Origin: Bondarzewia mesenterica
Lineage: Eukaryota; Basidiomycota; Agaricomycetes; Russulales; Bondarzewiaceae
Assembly (NCBI GenBank): GCA_004802705.1
Contig: SGPL01000131.1
Span: forward strand, 1 to 64,000
Direction of reading: 5' to 3'
Length of the DNA stretch: 64,000 nucleotides
The notes beneath the pieces are model-generated. The model ran no database searches, was not told the DNA's origin, and saw only the letters and a program-made list of their open reading frames with translations. Position numbers and translations under genes: made by a program. Shown in pieces: positions 1-9,689 of the stretch; the stretch's first letter is position 1; every line of letters begins with the position of its first letter.

Positions 1-440
1 GATTCGTGAGGGTGTTTCCGGGGCTGAAGCCGAACTCGCGCACGCTGTTCCTGCTGCTGGGGCATCTGCGGCGGGCGGAGCGGTGTGGGGCGCTGGCCGA
101 GCGCGTCGTGGGTGGGTTCCGGAGACGGTGGGGAGAGAGGGTGGTCGACGGCCGGGTGGCGCTGCGGACGATGCGGCTGGCGGCAAAGGAGGGCAGGCAG
201 GATCTGCTGAAGCAGCTCGTGGTGGCGCAGCGCAAGGCCCGGTACGGGAAATGGATCTGGGACGCGCAGAAAGAGGTGGTCGGCAAACGGAGCGGGCGGA
301 GCTACAAGCGTCTGTTGCGACCGTCGATGGCAAGTCTCTACCCAAAGAGGGGATCGCACGCCAGATCCCAAGCGCGGCTCGCTCGCAGGATCGCGACACG
401 TCACCCAGCTTGCAGGCTGGCGGGGAGGGGCACGCGATGA
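1..440 (+). CDS. 3' end of a possible PPR-type protein (partial)
   Basis: An open frame enters from the left edge and closes with a stop at 438-440. It is rich in Arg, Leu and Ala. The stretch from FPGLKPNSRT through LLLGHLRRA to VVGGFRRRWG has the two-helix spacing of pentatricopeptide-type repeats, and the part RLAAKEGRQDLL looks like another helix. The 5' end lies outside the window, so neither a start nor a targeting peptide can be judged. If it is a PPR protein it would act on organellar RNA, but this rests on pattern resemblance only. The last 40 or so residues read poorly, so a 3' intron or an earlier end is possible. Confidence 0.35.
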   Translation, partial: FVRVFPGLKPNSRTLFLLLGHLRRAERCGALAERVVGGFRRRWGERVVDGRVALRTMRLAAKEGRQDLLKQLVVAQRKARYGKWIWDAQKEVVGKRSGRSYKRLLRPSMASLYPKRGSHARSQARLARRIATRHPACRLAGRGTR

Positions 441-955
441 CACCCGGACGTCTCGGGCAGCTTGGTCGATGTCTGCTCGCGGGCCATATATCCCGATCTG
501 AAACGACGCGTATAAAAGTCCATCCCCTCTCCCTTTTCCACCCACCATGTCCCCTTTAATTAACCTCGTTTTGCCTCTGACCTCCCAGTTTGTCACTGTG
601 CGTGGCATTTGCAAACGAGAAGCTGCCGCGTTCAAATTCTTTCTGCCACATCCTTGAGCATCATTCGTCTCGCTCCCTGGCCCCGGTCGCTCTCTCTCGC
701 TTTTCAAATCCGCGACAAGGCCGTGGCTCCTCCCTCTTCGCCTTCGGTTTCGCCCAGTCGAGGCAGCCGCCGTCTCCCAGTCAAGTCTCCGCTCCTTTCT
801 TCAATCTTGTTTGAGATCACGTCAAATCTGCATCCTCCGTCACGATCCAATCGTCCTCCTCCCCGACCCATATTCAATTCTTCCTTGCTTTTAAAACCAA
901 GGTCGGTCTCCCTCCATGGCCTCCATCCCGCCTCCTCTTTTTCCGCTCCCAAATC
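441..955. other. intergenic, pyrimidine-rich spacer
   Basis: No convincing gene is seen. The stretch is rich in C and T runs, and its open frames are Ser/Pro-rich shadows without recognisable domains. It probably holds the promoter and 5' UTR of the exonuclease-like gene starting at 956. Confidence 0.5.
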
Positions 956-1867
956 ATGTCCGCTCACTATCGCCGTCCCTCGCCCGAACAGGTCCTCTCC
1001 CTCGCCTGCGCCGTCGTCGGCGTCGGCCCAGGCGGGAGCACTTCCATGCTCGCGTGCGTCCCCCGCCTCTCCAAAATATATGCATGCATTTTCGAGGGCC
1101 CGCGCTGACCAGCAGCCCTTGTGGCCAGCTTTTTCTTAGTCGCGTCGCCATCGCCGACTATCGAGGAAACGTCGTTCTCGACTGCTACGTCGCCCCGACC
1201 GTGCCCATCACCGACTATCGCACCAGCACCACCGCCATTGAACCGGCCCACCTACACTCCCGTGCGCGGTCTATTTCATCTTTGAAAATCTCGATCAAGT
1301 AATCATCGCCATGCGCGACCTCCCCCAAAACACAGCGTCGGCCTACAAATTTTCTCAGGTCCAACAGCACGTCGCTAATCTTATTCGGGACAAGGTCGTC
1401 GTCGGCCATTCGCTCTGGAATGACCTCTCAGGTCAGACACGCCGCGCTTTTATATGCTAGGGTCGTTGCACGCGCTCATATATGCGTCCGCGCGCGCTCT
1501 AGTGCTGGGCATCCCGCATCCCGCAGTCAACACCCGCGACGTCGCGCTGTACCAGCCCTTCCGAAACGCCCTGCGCTCTCCCAACCAGGTCATCGGCCTG
1601 CAGACCCTCACGTGGCACCTCATGCGTCGCCGGTGTCAGGACGGCCAGCTAGACCCTGTGCGTGTCCTTTGTTTTTCTTTTGCCCCCGAGCTCGCCTCGA
1701 ATTGAATTCCTGTCGTGCCTCGTGCGTTCCGTCGAACGCAGCTCGAGAACGCCCGCGCCGCCCTGGACCTCTACCGATCGCATGCGTCCGAATGGGAAAA
1801 GGCCATTAGCGAGGGCCATTGGCCGTCTGCACTGCCCCCCAGCACCTTTTCGCGTTGCTATCTGTGA
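956..1867 (+). CDS. REX4/ISG20-family exonuclease homologue lacking most catalytic residues
   Basis: Five exons (956-1053, 1140-1261, 1300-1431, 1503-1657, 1742-1867) join into a 210-residue protein with one open frame. Family hallmarks are clear: VGVGPGGSTSMLARVAI, then DYRGNVVLD, VPITDYRTSTT, VVVGHSLWNDLSVLGI and ENARAALDLYRSH. The fold is that of the DEDDh RNA exonucleases such as yeast Rex4, which trim rRNA precursors. However, the first motif, normally LDCEMVG, reads LACAVVG, so Asp and Glu are both Ala. In the third motif, His of the usual HDPVEDA is Leu and Asp is Asn (LDPLENA). Only the middle Asp (LWNDL) remains. The second intron, 38 nt, is short and is the least certain join. I infer an inactive but structurally intact protein; a recent pseudogene is the alternative. 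Confidence 0.75.
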
Positions 1868-2215
1868 ACGCGAGTCGTCACGGTCCACGACGCGCCCTTT
1901 CTTTTTTTCTTTTTNTCTTTTTCTCATTGGTGGACGCGCGCGCATTTGATATGTATTTATGAATCGTCATCGCTGCTTCTCGCGCTTCCTTTTTGGTCCC
2001 ATCGTCGACTTGATCCATTCTCATTTCCGATCTCGAGCCCGTTTTTCGATACGTTGTGAAGCTTATTTGTCAGTTCGGACTTGCCCCACTTTGGACGACG
2101 CGCATACATTTAGATGCTTCCTAGACGACTGTACTTAGCTTAGGCCAGCTCGTAGACTCCCGCGTGGCTCTTTCGCATTTAATCGCTAATCCATATGCTC
2201 CCTGTCGCATGGGTA
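1868..2215. other. intergenic
   Basis: No gene is seen. A T-rich run near 1905-1925 contains an undetermined base (N). Confidence 0.5.
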
Positions 2216-2640
2216 CTACTCATCTCGATCTCGGTCGGCCGCTTCGTCGCACCGCTGCCAAGAGAAAAAAAAGAGGCGCGTTTCCGATGGTTTCGCGAGG
2301 CCAATTTGCCATACAAATTTCAACCCAGATCCAACTCTAAATTCCCTCGCCGCGCCCTCGGTAATCCGCTGGGCGCGTACGACAACCCATTCCAAATTCC
2401 CAGCTCCCTGATCCCTTTCCCTCATTGGTCAATGTCGAGTCTGACGCCAAGGCAGCGGGAAGGGGAGGAGGAGGGGTGTCGTTTGGGTGAGTGCGATTGT
2501 TTCGGAAGGAGGGACCGCGTGAGACGCGAACGCACCTTTTCGGCGTCGAGGGCGCGCATGAGGCTCTCGTACACGAGCAGCGCGCACGCGTTGGACGGGA
2601 ACGCGCGGAGCAGGCTCGTCCCGAGGCCCGCGCCGCCAAC
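2216..2640 (-). pseudogene. orphan C-terminal fragment of a mitochondrial carrier (SLC25 family)
   Basis: On the minus strand, 2640 down to about 2536 encodes GLGTSLLRAFPSNACALLVY followed by ESLMRAL. This is the last-helix signature of mitochondrial inner-membrane carriers (R-A-F-P-x-N-A, then aromatic-E). It runs into a GT donor, and a possible last exon ends at a stop at 2216-2218. Upstream on that strand (2641-3013) there is no trace of the other five membrane helices or of the PxDxxKTR repeats, and no acceptor AG sits at the 2640 boundary. It therefore looks like a gene remnant rather than a working carrier. The final-exon join is a guess. Confidence 0.5.
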
Positions 2641-3013
2641 GTGAGATATTTTCTTCTCAGACCTTTCCTACGGACCAGTTGCTCTTTTCATTTGGTACCC
2701 CCCCCCGGGCGACCAGATGATCATGCTCAGGCCCATGCGCTGTCTCCCCTACTTATGTTCACCTATGCGCTACATGTTGCTTTACTTCTATATCATCATG
2801 TACTCTATTATGATCCAAATTCATGTGTTCAGACGGAGGAGCATCCAGCTACGTGTACAGTATTACCACCTTGAAGTGAATTGACACTTGGTAGTACGTG
2901 TCCGGGGTCTCGACCGTCTATTCTGGTCGACCTTTTTTCTCTCATACTAGCGCGCGCCATTCAGCTGCACATTTCCTGTACACGGTACATTACTGTCATT
3001 TTATCATAACCCT
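2641..3013. other. intergenic
   Basis: No gene is recognised. It includes a C-run near 2698-2706 and the probable 5' region of the nucleolar L1-domain gene. Confidence 0.5.
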
Positions 3014-4787
3014 ATGAAGATCTCCAAGAAGGAGCTCATCGACGAGCATGTTTCTCTGCTACAATGTCGTCGCGCAGTAACTGCATTGCTCGACCACGCT
3101 ACCAAATTTCAGCAGGAGAAGCAGGAGAAGGAACTGTTACCCGGGAAAGAGCAGCATGTATGGCTGCAGGTGGGGGTCAAGAAGATGTACCCCGAGAAAA
3201 AGCTGAAGCCTTTCAAGATGTATGTGTTGATCCCATTCTTGAAGGGGTTGCATTGACTGTTCGTGCAGCCCGTTAAAACACACTCTGGTCGACCCGCGCA
3301 CATCATCCGTTTGTTTGATCACGAAGGACCCCCAGCGCGAGTACAAAGACCTACTCGAATCGCATGGCATCCGATTTATCAATCGCGTCGTCGGGATTAC
3401 GAAGCTGAAGGGCAAATTCAAGCCATTTGAAGCGCGCAGACTTCTCCTGCAAGAGAATGGCATGTTCCTGGCGGACGAGCGTGTCATCCCATTGCTGCCC
3501 ACACTGTTGGGCAAAAAGAGTTTTTTGAGGCAAAAAAAAGTGTGTCGTATACGCCATAATGCCTATACTCACGAGTTAACATTGCGTTCCAGACAGCCTA
3601 TACCCGTATGTCTGACTCGCAAAGACCTTAAAGGCGAGCTTGAGCGTGCGATCTCATCAACATACATGCACCAAAATCAGGGCACATGCACGTAAGTCTT
3701 TCTTTCTCATGGTATTATTATCATTTAGCGAGCTGCATCTGATTTTTGTTGAACAAGTTCGATAAAAAATTGGTACCATCTCCCAAACCCCCGACCAAGT
3801 CCTCGCCAATCTCCAAGCCGCCCTCCCCTCCATCATCAAACACATCCACGATGGCTGGGAAAACGTGCAAAACCTAGGCATCAAAACCAACTCGAGCGCC
3901 AGTTTGCCACTTTGGTCGTGCCCGCTCGGAGACGATGAGGGGGGACGGTGGAGTGGGTTGGTTGCAGGCGATGATGCATCTGAGGAGTCATCTTTGAGCG
4001 AGGAGGGAGACGACAGCGAGAGTGCGGACGAGGCAATGGATGCTGATGACGATGTGGTGACGAAGACGTTGGAGAAAGGTAAGGGCAAGAAGAGGGCGGC
4101 AGAAAAGGAGGAAGCGACGAAAACCAAAGAGCAAGCGAAGGGCGAGAACAAGAAGAGAGCGGCAGAGGAGGAGGGGACCAAAGGCAAGAAGCGGGCGAAG
4201 GGAGAGGGCAAGAAGAGGGCGGCTGAAGAAGTAGAGGTGCCAATACCTAAAAAGAAAACAAAGGGTGAAAGTAAGAAGCGGGACGCAGAGGAGGAAGAGG
4301 CGGAGGAGGAGAGGAAGAAACCCAAAAAGAAGGCCAAGGTCGAAGGTAAGAAGGAGGAAGCAGAGGACGAGGAGGCGAAGAAACCCAGAAAGAAGGCCAA
4401 GGTCGAAGGTAAGAAGGGGGAAGCGGATGAGGCGAAACCTAAGAAATCGAAGGGCGAGGCTGTCGCTCAACCACAAAAGGCCTCGAAAGCGAAACCTACT
4501 CTCGTTCCAGAATCAAGAAAGGCGGTAAGTGCCGTCTCATGAAATCGTTTCGACGCAGTCTGTTCATTTTATTATTCTTTTTATCGCAGGAGGCCTCCAC
4601 TACTCAGCATGCCATCGGCTCTGATTCGAAGAAGCGGAAGGAAATTCCTGAAGTGACAGAGGCTCCCGCATCCCAACCCGCAGCGAAGAAGAATGCCGGC
4701 GTTGCAGGAGAGAAGAAGAAGGATAAGGTTGCGAGGAAGAGAAAGGCAAACGTCAGCGCTAAAGAGGGTCTCTTGGGGAGCAGATGA
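3014..4787 (+). CDS. nucleolar L1-domain ribosome biogenesis protein (Utp30/Cic1/RSL1D1 type)
   Basis: Exon 1 (3014-3219) opens with ELIDEHVSLLQCRRAVTALL, typical of the N-terminus of this family. Further conserved blocks follow: LVDPRTSSVCLITKDPQ, LPTLLGKKSFLRQKK, PIPVCLTRKDLKGELERAI, YMHQNQGTC and ALPSIIKHIHDGWENVQ. Family members carry a ribosomal-L1-like domain and bind pre-rRNA or pre-60S/90S particles in the nucleolus. The C-terminal third is a Lys/Glu-rich tail with recurring KKRAAEE and KKAKVEGKK units, followed by an intron and a last basic exon ending at 4787. After the donor at about 3689 the frame is broken: the run of six A at 3763-3768 must be five to continue as IKIGTISQTPDQ. 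This is probably a base-call error. Confidence 0.85.
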
Positions 4788-5101
4788 GGATGGTGTACGG
4801 AGTTCCCAGGTGAACACACGTTTGCTGCTGGATGTGTTGTGATCTGGTCTGCTGTTATTTCTTACCGATACGGTCTCATTCGCCCATGCATCATGAACTC
4901 ACATTATCGTTCATGGGCCCGCATCGCCTGGTCAGATTTCACCGCAGCGCAATCTATCACAGCCCATGAGGCTGTAATATGTACATGTTGTAGACGGCGT
5001 CCGCCTTCTCCTAACCCTGAATCAAGGTTCCGTGATGAGTCTGATTCGACCCGGCTTCCGGCTTCATTGTCAATTCGGCGACTCTCACCTTCCCTGCAAC
5101 C
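4788..5101. other. intergenic
   Basis: No gene is seen. It is the 3' flank of the nucleolar gene and the promoter region of the hydrolase starting at 5102. Confidence 0.5.
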
Positions 5102-6582
5102 ATGTCTGAGCGCCAGTCCACGAAGATATCCATCCCGCACACCTTCGAGGACGGAGTTTCCATTGTGGGGGTTCTGGAGCAGCTGGAACCCGCCCAGTTC
5201 GCCGTCGGCCGGAAGATCGCGCTGGTACGTCTTTTGCATTCGGATCCGTCGCGCGGCCAGTCAACAGTCAACCAACCTCATGACATCCATACAATCGCAA
5301 TGAACTGAAGATCTTACACGGTACAATGGGGTGAGAGATCCGTCGGATTCTCGCGAGTCATCACGGCGTTGTCTGCTCGGACGTCATGCTGACTCTCAAG
5401 GACGTCTCTCAGACACAAAGACTACCTGTTCCAGAAACGCCTCGCTCTCCGATTGCCTTTAGATTCATTTCGGTTCGATTTCAGGTGCGCGCGTTGCCTT
5501 TCACGTTTTTACGCTTCGTCGGTGGCGTTTTTGATGACTGAGCGCGTTGCTTTGATTTGGAGAGGTGCCCACGAATCGGGGGGTGGGTGGGTTCATAGCG
5601 GGATAGGCCGCGACGTCGAAGACCTGCGCGTGGTCGTGGATCACTTGACGCGTCATTATGGCTACGAAGTGGACCTGTTGGTCGGCCATTCGCGGGGCAG
5701 CGTCGTCGCGATGCACTGGCTGTGTACCTCTGAAGAGGGAAAGCGCGTCGGCGGTATAGTGAATGCCTCTGGGCGCTATAGAATGCATGTGAGTGCTCAC
5801 GCGCTCAAGATGGACTGAGAGTCACACGTAGGCACCCACTCTTAATCGTATTTCTGACCGAACTTGATCCCTAGAGAATCTTCGGTGTGTGCTCATGGTT
5901 GTGGGGCACGTTCCCGTGCAATTGATCTCTTCATCCGTTTCGGGTATCAGACAATGCGCACCGCTATCAGACCTCATTTGATGAACGCGGATACTACGAC
6001 TGGGAGGTGGTCGTGGCGCGCAAACGAGTCATCGGCAGAATCTATCCCGCCGATCTGGAACGTTTCGCCAGCTGGGACACGTCCATTGTATGGGACAAAT
6101 TCCCTCAGAACACAGATATGCTCTCGGTGCACGGTCTGACCGATAAAGTCGTTCCTCCGTATGTACTAGCCGCTACGCCCTGTCGTGCTATCAGTGTTCT
6201 GATTGCGGAGTTTTTTCGTGGGCGCGATATTCTTGGGTTTCACTTGTTATTCCAACGACAATGTCACGTCCCGTCGTCGGTATGTTTGCTCAGATACGAT
6301 GCGATGATCTATTCCCGAGCTGTAGGCGGTCGAGACGGTGGAACACACAACTTACATTATGTGGATGGGGCGGATCATAACTTCACCGGGGTGCGTCTTT
6401 GCTCGCCGCGCGCCGGATTTGGCGCGTCCGAAAGACTGACGCCGGATTCCTGCCCTTTTTTGTTCTGTCGAAATCAGCAATATGATGAAGTCGTCGATAC
6501 TATCCTCGAGTGGTGGGACATGCACCAACGTGGGCAATTGCGGACTGGTATATGGCAGACGGGCATCCGCGGCAAGCTCTGA
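5102..6582 (+). CDS. alpha/beta hydrolase, predicted serine esterase/lipase
   Basis: The start MSERQSTKISI is followed by exons that splice in phase to a stop at 6580-6582. The oxyanion segment reads ILHGTMGHKDY. The next block, FRFDFRGAHESGG, is typical of this clan, and the nucleophile elbow is VGHSRGS (G-x-S-x-G). The acid residue probably lies in HGLTDKVVPP, and the catalytic His in DGADHNFTG near the C-terminus. No signal peptide or membrane segment is seen, so a cytosolic enzyme is likely. Substrate cannot be told. All key residues are present and no frame break is needed, so I take it as functional. Confidence 0.85.
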
Positions 6583-7723
6583 GTGGGGGTGCGCCGACTC
6601 GGGAATGGAATTTGTCTCGCTCTTTTGTCTCGTTTGAGAGCGACGATCCGCACCTGCCAGGGTTGGTTTCATACCTGCCGATTCTCCAATTGAGTAGCTC
6701 ATACATTGTTGCTTTTCAGTACCGGCGCTCCACGCGCATCGCTGCCCACATCAGTTTATAGCCCAAATGATTTGTCCGGATCCTCTTTCCATGATGAAGT
6801 GTGTCCTCTCGTGTTCCGACTTGTCCATCTGGCAGTCTCCGTGTATGTTTCTGTCAGTGTTGGCCACCTCTTCTGCGGCTCCATCAACGAAAGGAGGATA
6901 ATCGCGCTACCAAGTCCGCGAGTTCCCCATCAATCAGCAAAACTGACAGGACCATATTCATCCAGATTCTGACCTGTCCATCACCATCAGTATGCGCTGG
7001 CCTCTAAGTGCCAAGTGAGCCTTCGCCGCTCCTGAATATTTGATGATCGAGTGCCCTCGAATTTTCAGCCGAAAAAAATCAGGCACTCGGTGGGGCACGG
7101 TGTTCTCTTCTTGAGTGCCGCACCCAAGGGGTCGAATCGGAAAGATTCCGATTTCATTTCCGGCGAGGAACATATATGTGCACGCTTTTTTTGACGGAAG
7201 TTCAGGAACACTCCACTCTCTCGTCGACTTCTGAACAATCATTGTACCGTTGACGAGCGTGGCCAGGTCTGTTTCGGGCACTCGGTCGTCGGCTTTAATA
7301 TTCCGGGGTCTTCAAATGAGGAGTGTGACATAACGGATCTCAAATACATACTGTATTGACCATACTTGGGTTACCTTTTTTCCGTTTTCTTGGCTGGTCG
7401 CGCTGCTAACATTATGTAAACACGCACGCTCTCTGACTTCAACATCTTAAACAGCTCGCACTGAAATCTGCCGCCATCTCTCGCTGCTGCTCTCCAGCTG
7501 GCAGAAAATATACAACACGGTACCAGCTCGACATGAACATGGAAGAGTAGCAGAAGAATCTCGAGCAGGAGACTAGTATGCGCTGGTGTGAGTTGGTGTT
7601 GTCTGTGTAGGTTACTGCTGGCTACGATATCTGGTACGTGCACTCCACCTCATTTTACCTTTTGTATTCACCTAGCCCCATTTTCAGCTCATTGCTTCAG
7701 CATGATAAAAACTCGCGCCTGCG
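6583..7723. other. intergenic, repeat-associated
   Basis: No gene is recognised. It contains the left arm of a perfect 30-bp inverted repeat (7245-7274). A minus-strand open frame around 6958-7281 has no recognisable domain and overlaps that arm. Confidence 0.4.
7245..7274 (-). repeat. left arm of perfect 30-bp inverted repeat
   Basis: The reverse complement of these 30 bases is identical to 8581-8610; on the minus strand it begins AAACAGACCTGG. Matching stops exactly at both ends. One frame of each arm reads TDLATLVNG, so both could derive from the same coding exon. Confidence 0.8.
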
Positions 7724-8260
7724 CATCATGTCCATAGCTCGTTGTTTTGAGCACGGTGAGGCATCACGCTTGCGCATCATGATCCTAGCTCATCCTTTTG
7801 ACACGGCAGCTGCTCGCACATTATGTCCCCTGTCCGCTGTCTTGGCACGGTGAGGTCTCGTGCTCACGCACCGTGTCCCCAGCCCGCTGTCTCGATATGG
7901 CAGTGCCTTGCACTCGCGCATCATGTCACTAGCCTGACACATCGATATGGTGGGGCGTTGCACTTGTGCAACATGTCCACAGCTCCTCGTTTCGATACAG
8001 TAGCGCCTTGCACTCGCCCGCAATGTCTCTAGTCTGCCGTCTCGATACGGCAGTGCCTCGCGCCCCCTTGTGCTTGTACACCATGTTCCCAGCCCGCCGT
8101 TTCGACATGGCGCGACTTCGCGCCCGTGCGCCACGTCCGTAGCCGACCATTTCGAGAACGGTGGGGCCTTGCACTCAGATACCATGTCCCCAGCTCCTCT
8201 TTTGACACAGCAGCGCCTCGCGCTCATTGACTATGTCTCCACTCCGCCATCTCAGCATAT
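7724..8260. repeat. degenerate minisatellite, about 11 copies of a 50-bp unit
   Basis: Units begin near 7724, 7775, 7819, 7869, 7919, 7969, 8019, 8079, 8129, 8179 and 8229. Spacing is 50 bp for most, with 51, 44 and 60 as exceptions. Each unit starts like CATCATGTCCCCAGCCC, then has TTTCGATAC-GG and a TTGCACTCGCG-type end. Copies differ at many positions, so the array is old. A minus-strand open frame crosses it, but 50 is not a multiple of three, so a repeating protein is not encoded. Confidence 0.8.
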
Positions 8261-8580
8261 ACACACATATTTTGCATATATATACGAGGGATTCTTCCGA
8301 CGTTGTGGCTATCTATAACAATTGTTCCTAAATGACATTAGAACTATTATAAGCAGCAAAGCATCGTATTCATCAATAATTGTTAGCAATAAGTGGTAGA
8401 CGAGCAGTGTACTGCAGTTGTCCGTAGAATCTCATTTCTTAAATAGTCAATTGTTTAAATATGTTTTATTCAGTCTCGAAGTTGGAGATATTCCGCTGAG
8501 GAAGCCCTCATCACAGACTTGATGATCACGCAGTGCCAGTATGCCCCTGGCACCGCCGATACGTAAGCAACACCTTCCTT

Positions 8581-8610
8581 AAACAGACCTGGCCACGCTC
8601 GTCAACGGTA
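8581..8610 (+). repeat. right arm of perfect 30-bp inverted repeat
   Basis: This is identical to the reverse complement of 7245-7274. The frame TDLATLVNG continues as GIADRADMFDDCVIAAYLPF to the right, which may be a decayed coding exon of unknown origin. Confidence 0.8.
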
Positions 8611-9031
8611 TTGCTGATAGGGCAGATATGTTTGATGACTGCGTCATTGCGGCATATCTACCGTTCTTCAAGTCTTTCGAAAACGGATGGTTATGGCGCG
8701 CAATAACATATGTACACGGACGCATCTTAGCGAGACTCGCATTTTCATAAGTTTTCATTGATCGGTATCCGCGGCAAAATCAAGCCAGGCATCCGAGCTT
8801 CCTACTATATATGTTTGACCCCGGCCCAGCCCAGCCAAAATATGTCCGGATGATGATCTGGGTTCTCCGGGCCCCAGCCGTCCATGTCCGGATAAAAAAT
8901 TTGGCTACCTCGACCTCAAGGGTCGAATTTGTCCGTTTTTCATCTAGCATTTTTGAATTTTCGCCCAAAATTTGTCCGGATCGGTATCTAGGTTCCCCTC
9001 CTATTATCGGGGGTCCTCCTAGAGTACATAA
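8611..9031. other. intergenic with short GTCCGGAT repeats
   Basis: No intact gene is seen. The octamer GTCCGGAT occurs three times between 8838 and 8990. Two copies are followed by related text (GATCTGGGTTC and GTATCTAGGTTC), which suggests an old local duplication. Confidence 0.4.
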
Positions 9032-9369
9032 CTCGGGGAGTGCCGACTTCGTTGGCAGATACCTTGCTTGCATACGTTTGTTGTAGATGTCTTGTTTTCG
9101 TGTAGTGGGCAATTTGAAGTTTCGTTCAAGTTGTGATGCGAGACGTCTATGAGCGCTCTCATCTGAGAAAACCGACACAAACAGTGTCACCAATCACCAA
9201 AGAGAAAAGGAGAACCTATAACCGCAAATGGATTAGCACCAGCACAGACGGCCATCGACACAAACGGCTTGCCTGCGGAATAAAATGCTGCGACGGCAAT
9301 CTCCAGTTGACGCCCGATGTACGATAACGTAATTGTGACCCGGAGAAGGTGACCTTGCAAGCAAGGTAA
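9032..9369. mobile_element. dispersed inverted-repeat element, copy A (about 338 bp)
   Basis: The left block 9032-9074 closely matches 59329-59371, and the right block 9294-9369 matches 60157-60231. In both copies TACCTTGCTTGCA (here 9060-9072) faces its reverse complement TGCAAGCAAGGTA (here 9356-9368), a perfect 13-bp inverted pair. No transposase frame is present, so this is a non-autonomous element or a remnant. A target duplication could not be identified, and the conserved left block extends outside the 13-mer, so the true ends are uncertain. Confidence 0.6.
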
Positions 9370-9689
9370 TCTCAGACTTGTTTGTGATTTTTGCCTCAAT
9401 TCGCGCTCGGGTCGCATCTACGATGCTGTCGTCAACGTCTCCAAAGCATTTGTCGATTTTTCATGCAGGATTATCGAATTCTCGAAGCTTGTCCTACCTG
9501 CAAATTACTGGTTGCAATTATTCTCGAGTGCCGTAACAACTGTATTTCCTAATTTGGCAATATGCTGCGTTCAATGGTCTTCGAGTCGTGTTGACCGCGC
9601 CCAAACCGCACCTGCCAGTAACACTGCTGCAACCTCATTGCGACCTCAAAGCTGCCTTTGGCCCGTTCGTACTGACAGTATCAAGAAAC
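9370..9689. other. intergenic
   Basis: No gene is seen. It is the likely promoter region of the small membrane protein gene that starts at 9690. Confidence 0.4.

Noticed and set aside
590..1139. Ser/Pro-rich open frames before the exonuclease-like gene
   Set aside because: They come from CT-rich leader sequence, overlap the first coding exon out of frame and show no domain.
3510..3600. A frameshift near the T-run in the nucleolar L1-domain gene
   Set aside because: With the acceptor just before CCTATACCC the exon reads LLGKKSFLRQKK-PIPV in frame, which fits the family.
7790..8227. A 145-codon minus-strand open frame across the minisatellite
   Set aside because: The 50-bp unit is not a multiple of three, so the frame rotates and no repeated protein results; it is open by base composition.
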